Part shown: positions 11,656 through 21,495 of the stretch, one piece after another | Layout of the letters: every line of letters begins with the position of its first letter | Position numbering within the stretch: the stretch's first letter is position 1 | From: Chytriomyces cf. hyalinus JEL632 | Lineage: Eukaryota > Chytridiomycota > Chytridiomycetes > Chytridiales > Chytriomycetaceae | Direction: 5' to 3' | DNA: 61,156 nt | NCBI GenBank assembly: GCA_025435555.1 | Contig: JAIWWG010000145.1 | Span: 1 to 61,156, forward strand | Notes under the pieces: model-generated | Databases searched by the model: none | Told to the model about the DNA's origin: nothing | The model's input: only the letters and a program-made list of their open reading frames with translations | Translations under genes and position numbers: made by a program

Positions 11656-12181
11656 ATGAAATTCACCATGAAAATCAAAAAGACTTGGAAAAGCAACGAC
11701 ATGGGCCAACCAAAGCAGCAAGGTCGACCACCAAGAATAGACCAGTACATAGGCCTTTGTGCACCAAAGCGAGTAGCTAAGAAGAGACAACCAGCTGGAT
11801 CTCTCAAAGACGAATTCAATGAGGAGGACTTCCTGAACTGGATGAGGAGGGATCCTCATCCATCTGACCATGTGCCACACTAGTGAGTGCGCAACAGTCG
11901 CAACCTGAACATTCAGATCCAGCAGACAATGAACCAGCAGATAATCCAAAACATGATGCTGTTCAGTATGATGATGCCTTTGCAAATGAAGATGTTGACA
12001 CAGACACAGATGCAGGCAAAGATTTTGAATATTGTGCTGTCAGAGAGGATAGCCTGCTACAAACAGACACACCATCAAAACATCACAAACGAGAATGGGA
12101 GAAGTTCAACAACATCTCACTGGCTGTAGTTGCTGTGTCGCAGGTTGCAAAAACATGTCAGTTTATCAGTGCTATACATGT
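11656..12181 (+). pseudogene. Degenerate left-hand reading frame of the long-TIR transposon
   Basis: The plus strand reads MGQPKQQGRPPRIDQYIGLC through a basic segment to EEDFLNWMRRDPHPSDHVPH and a TAG at 11881. After a possible splice or frame change an acidic stretch follows (about 11890-12110: ADNEPADNPKHDAVQYDD, then KHHKREWEKFNN). The reading frame then runs into the solo LTR at 12182. Across the LTR it would resume at 13046. No known domain is recognised; it may be the N-terminus of the element's own transposase or an accessory protein. Confidence 0.4.
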
Positions 12182-13045
12182 TGTTTGGTTTTGAACTTGG
12201 GCTTTTATGATATTTATTATCTTAAGGTGAATCACAACACATCAAAACAGCTCTCCTTATATACATTTTTGGCTCCCATAAAATCTCATTGGGCTTTCTT
12301 CAGTTTCACTTTTGAGCCACCCTTTTTTCCATTTCATTTGTCATTTCATTTCTACAAATGAGATTTGATGTGAAATCATCCATTTTTCATTTGCAGTTTG
12401 AAATTGCTGAAAAAGTGAGTCAGTGCTGACAATTCAGTTTTTCAAGCTGATTAGTCATTCATTACTGGCTGACAGTTAAGGCTTGTCAATTATAATTAAT
12501 ATCCCCACATTGGGTAAGGTTATTGATTAATTGCTTGACTGGCTTGACATATTAGTCATACAAAAGTAGCAATAGAATACTTTTCCAAGTTGAGTTCTAT
12601 TTCTTCTTCTTCTGCTTATTTCTCTATAAAGATCAGAAGATAGCTGCATGAAGTTGACAGAAGTGTGGGTTGAACCAGGGACCTGTGGGTCTTTGGTCGC
12701 GAACCTAAGCCAGAATCATATAAATTCCATACATTTGCTTTCAACCATGTTTATGCTTGATCAGAGCAAGAATAGTTGAAATCATGTAGTAGAATAAGCT
12801 ATCATCATCTACAAGTCTGCACCCTTTATAGAATACAAGTATTCGTGTATTCATTCCTTGTTATAGTATCAACTAGACGTTTACCCTACTCAATGTCATA
12901 ATTCATGCCCATATGTATTGAGGTTGGTGGAATGGTGAGGTGTGTGACTCTTCTTTATCTGCAGTAGAGAATAAGAGATGAATCAGGGAGAATTAACCTT
13001 TATTGAAGTAAACAGTGCTCCATCACTTGAGACTGATATTCAACA
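12182..13045 (-). mobile_element. Solo LTR, family A, minus orientation
   Basis: An 864-bp reverse-complement copy of the LTR at 692-1575, running from TGTTTGGTTTTG to TGATATTCAACA. The 5-bp target duplication CATGT lies at 12177-12181 and 13046-13050. No internal region is attached, so it is a solo LTR. It lies inside the long-TIR transposon and interrupts its left reading frame. Confidence 0.93.
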
Positions 13046-13357
13046 CATGTCGAAGTGCTGGTATTCTGAAGTCAGCCCACTGCGAAGTTCATCTGGGGAT
13101 TCACTGGAAGGAAGCGATATGCCACCAAATTCTCAATGCCTTAGACTGACCACCGCTGCACAATTCATGACAACTAAATTGCTGCAAAATGTCTCCAGTT
13201 CACAGTGGGCACACTACACAGCTGCATACACAAGACTTCAGTGAACAAGTCATATGCCACACATGCAGTAATCATAGTGTTTTGTCGATGCTCATGGGGC
13301 TTGGCTTCATGGTGAACAGAGTTGCAAAGTCTGGTTTGTACAATCATGCCTTCTCAA

Positions 13358-13645
13358 GCTGTTGGTACAAATGGTGGTGGCATACTGTACAAGGGTTTGT
13401 GACTTGAGGACTAGGTGCTACAACAATGATTTTGGTCTAAGAAGATGTTTATTTGCCTTGTGGAAGCTCTACCATTTATACCCTTTTGGAATAGAATATG
13501 AAAGAATCACTCATGGGAGGAAAATTGTGGGTATCTCCTTGGTTTTCTATTTTTTCATGGTGGAAATTATAAAGAACTGAGATGGAAAACCATCAAACAT
13601 CCCCAAGGACTGTTGGGTCTTTACCAATCCAAAAAGTTATAATTT
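13358..13645 (+). repeat. Dispersed ~285-bp repeat, copy 2
   Basis: Inverted match of 2350-2635. It starts near TGTTGGTACAAATGG and ends shortly after TTTACCAATCC. No target duplication could be fixed. The flanking stretches 13051-13357 and 13646-13800 show no supported gene; they are taken as remains of the long-TIR transposon interior. Confidence 0.7.
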
Positions 13646-13800
13646 GAATAAGAAATCATCCAACCAACATCCAAACATTCTACAAAGGACACTGGATTTC
13701 GTCCAATTCATTCTTGTTGAAGTTTCGAAACTTAACCACAGAGCTTGGCCAGTCTGTTAGTTGTTATTTTAGTGAATGGGCTTGTTAATATTAAAGTATT

Positions 13801-15228
13801 TTAGCACACACTTATCATTCGAACTCCCTGAGTTTTTCCTTTGCGCAGCTCCATCAGTGGAATTCTTTTTACATCAGGCTTGAACTTTTGGAACTTTCTG
13901 AGCAGATCTGCCTGGAATGCCCTGCAGCATATTTGCACTCCTCTGCTGACCACTTTTGGGAGAGCAATAATGTTACTCTTTGGCCCCACTTTTTGCCTCA
14001 GATCCAAGTAAGAAAGCACATTAGACGTCTGGCAATGATGATCCCCTTTGCTGTTTGTCTTGTGGTTTCGTCTGATAATTCTCCAGAAGCCACAGAGACA
14101 ATGTGGCGATTGTCTTCTGATCCATACAGCAGCCTTGAAGTGGCAATATGAGTTCCGCCAAGTTTCACTAATGCAGGTTTCAGTTGTCAATACAGTAAAA
14201 GCCTGTTACTCAACGTACCAAAATTTCGGATCACTCCAACCATTGTCAAGTAAGCCTTTCGCTGCACTTCATGCAGTTCTTCAATGCTTCCTCCTGTTGA
14301 TTCCACATTTTCTTTATTTGCCAATGTCTGACTGACTGCTTGCCAATCTTTCGTACTCATCACGCTCATTTTGACTCAGAGCTGCCCATTTACTGACCCG
14401 TGGAGCACCAGATTTTGAGGGGGCCATTTGACACTCGTTGATCGGAACCAGCTCAGCCTGACTGTTCTCCCTCTTCAGGTCTTTATTTACATCTGTGTGA
14501 GGCTGTTGTTACTGCTGCCGCAAGATATGATGCACTTTTCTCACCTGTTAGCTCTGCCCCAAGCTTGCGCAGAAACAGCTGGTAGCCTGGCATATTTTCT
14601 GAGGGAACAAGGCGCACCTTGCAAAGCCTCTGGAACAGCTGGTAGCCTGGCATCTTTTCTGAGGGAACAAGGCGCACCTTGCAAAGCCTCTGGAACAGCT
14701 GGTAGCCTGGCATCTTTTCTGAGGGAACAAGGTGCACCTTGCAAAGCCTCTGGAACAGCTGGTAGGCTGGCATCTTTTCTGAGGGAACAAGGCGCACCTT
14801 GCAAAGCCTCTGGACCAAGATGTTGTTGAGTTCTTGCAGATGGGCAGGAATGGATGGAGCCTCCGCAAGTTGCGGATCATGCGTAGGTTTCGGCTCAGCT
14901 GCAGGCACAGGGTGTACATCGGCAGCTTTTCTTTTCTTGCTCTGCTGATAGTTGTTGATGAAGATCTGAAACACACTTGTGTTACAATGCATGTCTCAGT
15001 TACGCTTTGTCATTGAATAAAGGGGATTGTACTTGTATCGACGTCACATTGCAATTCTGCGCTCAAGTCAGCGATTTTGTTGTTGCAACTCCGCTGGTTC
15101 ACAAGTCCCACTTGGTCAACTTCACGATGCACTTGGCTGGCCTGCTCCTTTGTCAATGGCATCTGAGATGGTTGCACAAATAGTGTGTAAGTTGGCTGTT
15201 CAGAAGAGGCTGTTGCTATTGCTTTCAC
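13801..15228 (-). pseudogene. Degenerate minus-strand gene inside the long-TIR transposon
   Basis: On the minus strand a possible first exon (15228-15040: MKAIATASSEQPTYTLFVQ...) is followed by a possible ~80-bp intron. Next comes a Lys/Pro-rich segment (about 14990-14820, starting IFINNYQQSKKRKAADVHP), a four-fold 20-residue repeat, then APSKSGAPRVSKWAALSQNE and fragments such as LGGTHIATSRLLYGSEDNR in shifting frames. Several stops and frame changes show it is not functional. No family is recognised. It may be a captured gene or a transposon protein. Confidence 0.45.
14574..14813 (-). repeat. 60-bp minisatellite, four units, in-frame 20-residue repeat
   Basis: Four consecutive 60-bp units (registers at about 14581, 14641, 14701, 14761) differ by only a few bases. 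Each carries GGTAGCCTGG and GGGAACAAGG. On the minus strand each unit encodes a 20-residue repeat around RLCKVRLVPSEKMPGYQLF; 60 bp keeps the frame. It lies inside the degenerate minus-strand gene. Confidence 0.9.
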
Positions 15229-15391
15229 CTCACCGTCCGAATTTCTGTTCCAAGTTTTTTAATTTTCACGGTGAATTTCATTTCAGGAGGACTTAGGGTG
15301 ACTTTATAAACGGATTTTTTACACTATTTTTTGTCAAAAAAACCCGTGAAAATCGTGTTTTTTTTCGTCCATTTCGCATCAAAAAAACACC

Positions 15392-15417
15392 TCGAAGTAC
15401 CTCCAGAGGTACTTCGA
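15392..15417. repeat. Perfect hairpin near the Harbinger left end
   Basis: TCGAAGTACCTC (15392-15403) and its exact reverse complement (15406-15417) are separated by CA. It lies about 100 bp inside the left terminus and 45 bp before the Myb-like start codon. It could be a subterminal transposase-binding site or an mRNA hairpin. Confidence 0.8.
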
Positions 15418-15461
15418 AATGCCCTTTTTTTGCTGTTTTTGTGATTCTGAAACAAGCAAAA

Positions 15462-17459
15462 ATGAGCGGAAAACCAAAGTCCCCCAAGTCCAGGCTGAAG
15501 GCACAGATGGACAAGAACAATCAAGCCGCTAAGAAGGTAGCAGACCAGAAAGCCAAACTGGCACTGAGGGAGCAGAGGAACAGAGTGCAGGAGGAGGCAA
15601 GGGTGAGAAAGCTGGAGATAAAGCAACAGAAGGCAGCGGCAAAGGAAAAGGAGCTAGCGTTGAAGAGGCGTGTGAGATGGTAATGATACTGTTGCACCGC
15701 ACCCAATAGCTTACAACACTTGATAGGACTGAGGATGAGAGATACGAGCTACTGGCTGCCTTTAAAGAATGCACTGAGTTGTACATGGACGTGGATGAGA
15801 AAGCTGTCGGCTTTGTTCCTCGTGCGGGATTTCGAAAGGAGTTTTTTGACAATGAGGTGAACCGAGCACGACACAATCTGGAGTCATGGGATGGCGACCA
15901 ATGCCTACGACAAATTGACTCACTGACAGAATTGTACAAGGTAATGCTTATAATCTTTTCTCTCATCATTGCATGCTTCCAACAAGCACTTTTTTAGAAA
16001 ATCTACGATACGTGCCAACAGACAGGAGGGGGCGGGTTGAATGACACGTTGCAAAAGTTCCAGATCCCCCATTTGATGTACACTGCAATTGGGGATATCT
16101 ACGAATTCCACCACAGGGTTAAAGTCACATCGTTGGTGGAGTCTGGATTCCACAGCCACAGTGACAAAGACTCAGAACTGGACTCAGAAAAGGACGAAGA
16201 TACTGCATCAGAAAACAATGGGGAACTGCCAGAAGGAGACAAGGACTGCGACAACAAGGACTTCGATGAGTTTGACAACAGCAATGTCTTCAACTCACCT
16301 GGTTGTGCTGATGACTTTCTGGACCCAATCGATGAGGGTGAAGCAAATGGTAAGTGGTTTCTACAGAAGCAAACAACATGCATCTGATAAAGAGCAACAA
16401 GCTGCTCTTCCCAACTGCGCTATTCTTCCAAACAGCTCAATTTTCCCTTCTGTTGAGGCAGCAAGCAAGGCAGCGCCTGCCTTTCGCGAATGGAGTTTTG
16501 TGGATGCTGCAAAAATACAACGTAGTACTACCAGCGCTTCTGTGACCACATCCATGGATACTGCAAAATCTCCAGGTGGCCCTACTGGTGCCTCTTCGAC
16601 CAGATCACATTCCAGTGCCCCATTATCTGCGAAATCTCCATCCAGTGTGTCTGGTACAAAGCGCGAAAGACCTCCTGCAAAAGAACTGTCTAGATACCAT
16701 CAAAAAAAATTGCGCGACGAGCAACAAAGGAATGATTTGCGTGCTTCATTGAGTGGAAATGAATCGTCTGGGATTGACGCTTACATGGCATTTTCAATGC
16801 AGCAGCAACTGCAGCAGCAGCAACTACATCAGCAGCAACAACATCAGCAGCGGGAGCAAAAGATGCAACAGCAGCAGCAACAGATGCAGCAGCAGCAACA
16901 GCAACCAACGTTTTGGTCCACTCTTGCTCCTGCACTAATTCCTGTAATTACCCCGATGTTGGCAGCAATTGCAAATCGGATTATAGCAGATATGACACCA
17001 GCACCACCACAACCACCGCCACCACCACCACCAGGCGAGAGAGAAAATTGCGGAAACTACACAGCACATTCATTTGACTCGTTCCAAGGACCACCTTCAA
17101 TCTCTGTGTATAACAACAGTCACAGACAGCCTGGCTTCTATGATGTTCACAGACTGCCTGTGACACGTGCAACTTCTTCCCATGTACCTACCTCCATGAG
17201 ACAGTACCTGGCTGAACCGTTGGAACCACAGCAGTTGTATCCTTCTCACCCTGCTACCTCCTCTGTGTTTGAATCCAAAGAGAGCCAGCATGAATTCACA
17301 ACTTCTTCCTTGCGCGAGTATGATACTGATAAGGCCACAGTTAAGCGCGAAATCAATGGTTATGAAGGGGGTGTTTCTCGCGATTTTGGGCATGGTGGAA
17401 GCTCTGTCGGTGGATCTGGGCATGGTGGAAGCTCTGTCGGTGGATCTGAAAAGCGTTGA
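15462..17459 (+). CDS. Harbinger Myb/SANT-like protein (ORF1)
   Basis: Four exons join in phase: 15462-15679, 15727-15940, 15998-16349, 16462-17459 (593 residues). Splicing across intron 1 creates RRVRWTEDERYELL, the start of a Myb/SANT-like domain (about residues 70-130), the DNA-binding partner that PIF/Harbinger elements encode beside the transposase. An N-terminal basic coiled-coil-prone stretch precedes it. Later come an acidic segment (about 190-235), a Ser/Thr-rich region, a long glutamine tract (about 370-410), a proline run and a short glycine/serine repeat at the C-terminus. The gene is intact, unlike its partner transposase. Confidence 0.85.
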
Positions 17460-17550
17460 GCTGAGTTTTATTTTGAATCATCAGTTGATTCTGGTATAGT
17501 GTCTGGTTATGTAACAAAGGACAGTAATAATAAATGAGACGCGTGCTTTT

Positions 17551-18892
17551 TTATTCTCTATTGTCCATGCTACCATAGTATAATAAATGCGCCAGGTCAT
17601 CTCTCCTCTTTGACATCATGCTGACTTCACTTTGAAATGATTCTGAAACCTCGGCCGCAGTGCGTTCCCCTCCTCCCTCTCTTGGTCCTGAAAATCCTTG
17701 TTCTTCTGGGCTGTAGAAATCCCATATATCCATGAAAGCGGAATCAGCACGGCTGTTACAGATATTGTGGAGGATAGAGCACGCGAAGAAAACCTGTGCT
17801 GCAAACTGTGGGCTAGAACGTTGTGGGGTAAGTAAAATGCGCCATCATTGCTTTAACATGCCAAACGTCCGCTCAACGACTGTTCGCATTGAAGAGAATG
17901 TGTGGTTGAATAGGTGGTTGATGGGGTCCGAAGTATTTGCGTATGGGACCATTATCCACTTGCGCAATGTGTATCCAGAGTCGCCAAGCACGCAAAGATG
18001 GGAGGGAAAAACTTGTCCTGACAACAGTTTGCCGTGTATCTTCGAAATTCGAAGGACTCGCGCATCATGGATACTTCCAGGAACACCGCCACAGATCTGG
18101 TAACTGACAAGCTTTAGTAGGAGGATGAATTTAGCTGTAAGTTGGTACATATCGGATGCTGGCCTCAGCGTCAACCATAACTTGGAATGCCAGTGACGCG
18201 TATCCTTTTCGATTGATGTAGGATTTCCAGGGATCATCCGGTGGCTGAAGGATTGGGGTGTGCACACCATCAATTGCAAGGCAGAATCCTGAAAGCCCCT
18301 TCTTTTTTTGAAACAGTTGCTCCATCCGAGACCAAGCTGCCAGGTCGTCCTTTTTAGGTAGGCTACAAAGAGCAGTTCAATGCAATGATCCTCTTTGGAG
18401 AACGTGCAGACTAACCTGATCACATGATCCTTGAAGTGTGCCACAATCGCATGCACTACTCGCCGAGTGGTCATCATGACTGTTGACTCAGCAATTCCAA
18501 AAACACTCCCCACGACGATATATGATGCACCACTTGCAAGGCGATAGAGAGCAACAGCCAACTGTTTGCATGGGAGAAGAGGCTGCCCACGACCTGTTCA
18601 CCACTTGTTAGATCAAAACTGCTCAATTTATCTTGTCACCTGCTTGATCCTTTGTAAGCCTCGTTCCCAGCTCAAGACACAGCCAATTGAATGTCGCCCT
18701 GCCCATGCGCATGTGCTGTTTGAATATTTCGTCACTTTGCTGCAGATCTGTCTCCCAGAAGCAACCCCCCCTGGTGACTTTGGTCCGTTTCTTTCTTGCA
18801 TTGACATTCAGCAGCATCAATTGAAGCTGCAATGCTTGCCTCCGAAGTCGCCTGCGACGCAAGAGAAACCACGCAATGGCAATAATGTTCAT
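17551..18892 (-). pseudogene. PIF/Harbinger DDE transposase with one nonsense codon
   Basis: Minus-strand exons 18892-18640, 18593-18416, 18362-18149 and 18111-17551 join in phase to 402 codons. DDE_Tnp_4-type features are FNWLCLELG, KQLAVALYRLASGASY, first Asp in GFCLAIDGVH, GVPGSIHDARVL, second Asp in VLGDSGYTL, and Glu in TVVERTFGMLK. The only lesion is TGA at 17845-17847, where the family usually has Arg (MLK-x-R-x-R-I-L); a single C-to-T change from CGA explains it. The frame then continues WRILLTPQRS... to a normal stop. It would be active if that base were CGA; as it stands, the last ~98 codons are lost. Confidence 0.88.
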
Positions 18893-19283
18893 TCGTTTCC
18901 CAATTTGTTTATAATGTGAAACGCACTATTTCGACGGATAAAAGAAGCAAAACTGACGCTCTTTTTCACCCAAATTGGTTTGGGGTTTTTCTCTCGAAAA
19001 AGGTGTAAAAAATCCGTTTATAAAGTCACCCTTAAATCGGGGTATTTACTTGTATCAAAATCCGATTTTTATCGACCCTTTAATTCAGACCAGGTGATTT
19101 TCATGGTTGAATATTTTTAAACGATTCTTCAAAGACAATCAGTTCGGGATTTGAAGAACAGACGGGCGCTCTGAAATCAACCAAACAACCACTGATCAGG
19201 AAGAGCCAAGGGAATCTCGAACCTGAGAGAAAACCTGCTGCAGCAACTACCAACAACCCATTGAATCACGACGTTCGAAAACA

Positions 19284-21405
19284 ATGGCAAATGACGCAGA
19301 CATCATCGACAGCAACTACGTGTACGCGCTACATACGTTTGTAGCCAACGTGGAGGGCCAAGTGTGCGTGATGAAGGGCGATAATCTGAAGCTACTTGAC
19401 GATACAAACTATTACTGGTGGCTTGTCAAGTGTGTCAAGACGGAGGAGGTGACATCCCACCACTCCCCCAACTCTAATACCTGAAATCTGAACTCTCAAA
19501 AAATCAGATTGGATACATCCCCGCCGAAAACATTGAGACCCCATCTGAACGCCTCGCCCGCCTCAACAAATTCCGCAACATTCAAGAAACTCTTGTAAAC
19601 TCGCAAGACGCTGCGGAACCGCCCGCAACTGTGGATCCGAGTAAACCAAGGCTCGTTTTTGCAGATAGCGCGATTGTGTTTGAAAATTATGATGATATTG
19701 ATTATGATGATGATTATGAGGATGAGGAAGCCGTGGTTGAAGATGGTGGTGGTGTGAGTGGTGCAGGTGTGGCTGCGGGGGCTTCGGCCACTTCGAGTGC
19801 AGCGGCCTCAGCTTCGTCGAAGACTTCGGTTCAAGATCCGGCTGCTGGAACTTCCGTGGCTGGGTCTGATGAATCTGGGAAATCGAGCAAGAGATCCAGC
19901 ATGAACATGAACATTAACACTGGCTTTTTAAAGGTGAGGCAATGTTGTTGTGAAACTACGTTTGGGATATTTGATTTATCACGCGTGCCGAAAACAGAAA
20001 CTCTGGACAAAAGACAAGTCGCCTACAGCGACGTCTCCAAGCACATCAAGCAAAGTCCCTGCATCCACTGGACCTGCAGAGCCTGTAAGTATTATTTAGT
20101 AGACACACAGTCAAGAAATTCCTTCAACTTCGCGGCTTAAAACAACAGAAAAAACTCATCAACATACTCCGCATCTACACCGGAAACGTGGACCTCAAAG
20201 CAACCTACAAAGCCGTAGCCCTCACCCAAGATATGACAACATCTGCACTCCTTGATCTCGCATTGAAACGTTTCCGTGTCGAAAACGAGCCAGCAAACAA
20301 TTACTTTTTATCAGTCCTGTTTATGGACTCTGGAGAAAAACCGTTGGACAGCAATGCAATCGTGTTTACGGCGTTGGAAGCATTGAAAAACAAAAATTTA
20401 CCCGGCGTTGCCAATTTCACACGAATCGACGGAAAAGAACGCGCCGCAAACGTAATGATGAATGATGACAACATCATCAAAGTCATCATCAACAAGAAAC
20501 TCAATATTTTTGAAAAGAATTATCATCTCATGAGAGTGTATCGGTTTGATGAATCCGATGGAGCTGCTGGGGCGAGGACTTACAAAACGATTGGTGTCAG
20601 TTCTGGGGCCATGATTGAAGAGATTACGGAAATTGTGAGGGATAAGTTTAAAGTTGTTCAGGATCCTGCTGTGAAGCATTTCTTGTGCACGAAAGTGAAG
20701 GGCGAAAGTGAGTTGGTTTTGGTATTATTCTCGAAGGCTATTTAATTGATTATCTCCGACGCTGTTAAAACAGACACGGAAAAGCGCCGAACACCAGACG
20801 AAAAAATCGTCGACATTCTCGCAACACCTGATGGAACACCGATCGAACTTGAATTCATTTTCCGGCATGAGCCCGCGAGCCCCGAAACATTCCGCAAACG
20901 AAAACTGCTTGCAGACAAGACACCGAAAATTGCGACAGGAGATTCCACAACCCAGGCAGCGAGTGGAATGGATGCGATTCTTTCTGGAGCGCTTCCGTTT
21001 TTGGATGGTGGAGATAGTAGGAGCCCGGCGATTAGCGAGGCGGTTTCACCGAATGGAGAGAATGGGGCGGGGGATGAAGAGTCGGATAGGCAGAGTAGTG
21101 TGAGTCGGCCGGATTCGGATTATTCTGCGCGAGGTTCAGTCACGGATGAAGGTTGTGAAACTCCGCAGGCTGGATCATCTAGATCCCGAGCGCAATCAAC
21201 GCAGTCGCAGAATTACGTGTTGGAGAGTCAACAGAAATCTGCGAAACGCGGTGCGTCGGATAAAATAAGTTCTGGCACTGAGAGTGGAGGGAAAGTGAGT
21301 AATTTGGTTTCTTGGCAACAAACGATGTGTTTTTTGACAGTTTGTTTTTCAAAGAACCAGAGCACATCAAATGAAAGCACTAAAGCGTGGCTTCCTTCAG
21401 CTTAA
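19284..21405 (+). CDS. SH3 and Ras-association domain protein
   Basis: Six exons (19284-19448, 19508-19933, 19998-20084, 20149-20707, 20774-21294, 21355-21405) give 602 residues. An N-terminal SH3 domain (about 10-70; YVYALHTFVANVEGQ, WWLVKC, IGYIPAENIETP) leads into ERLARLNKFRN and an acidic tract, an arrangement seen in fungal polarity proteins. After a Ser/Ala-rich linker come two ubiquitin-fold regions that look like RA domains (about 231-335, NILRIYTG; and 345-440, LMRVYRFDE...RTYKTI). The C-terminus is low-complexity. RA domains bind Ras/Rap GTPases. It lies 90 bp upstream of the talin locus on the same strand. Exact orthology is not assigned. Confidence 0.8.
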
Positions 21406-21495
21406 TTTTGTTCAGTAATCTCTTCCTCTTATATCTCTTTTTTCAAATCTCGTAAATCTGGTATTCTTAAGTGAAAAAAATAAAATGAATAAAGA

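Larger units (their letters stand above)
15296..19031. mobile_element. PIF/Harbinger DNA transposon, near-complete
   Basis: A 3736-bp element bounded by inverted repeats starting GGGTGACTTTATAAACGG, matching for about 29 bp at the two ends. The 3-bp target duplication TTA lies at 15293-15295 and 19032-19034, the TWA signature of PIF/Harbinger. It carries the two genes typical of the superfamily in convergent orientation: a Myb/SANT-like protein (15462-17459, plus) and a DDE transposase (17551-18892, minus). It lies within the right terminal repeat of the larger transposon, so it arrived later. Confidence 0.95.
11579..19096. mobile_element. Long-TIR DNA transposon with 8-bp target duplication, carrying nested insertions
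   Basis: The element begins CACCTAGTCTGAATTAAA at 11579 and ends with the inverted counterpart at 19096. The perfect direct repeat ATTTTCAT flanks it at 11571-11578 and 19097-19104. The terminal inverted repeat is about 115 bp (11579-11695); its right partner is interrupted by the PIF/Harbinger element (inner part 15254-15295, outer part 19032-19096). An 8-bp duplication fits hAT, KDZ (Kyakuja/Dileera/Zisupton), Novosib or Sola1-type elements. No intact transposase is left to decide. A solo LTR (12182-13045) and a dispersed repeat (13358-13645) also lie inside. Confidence 0.85.
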
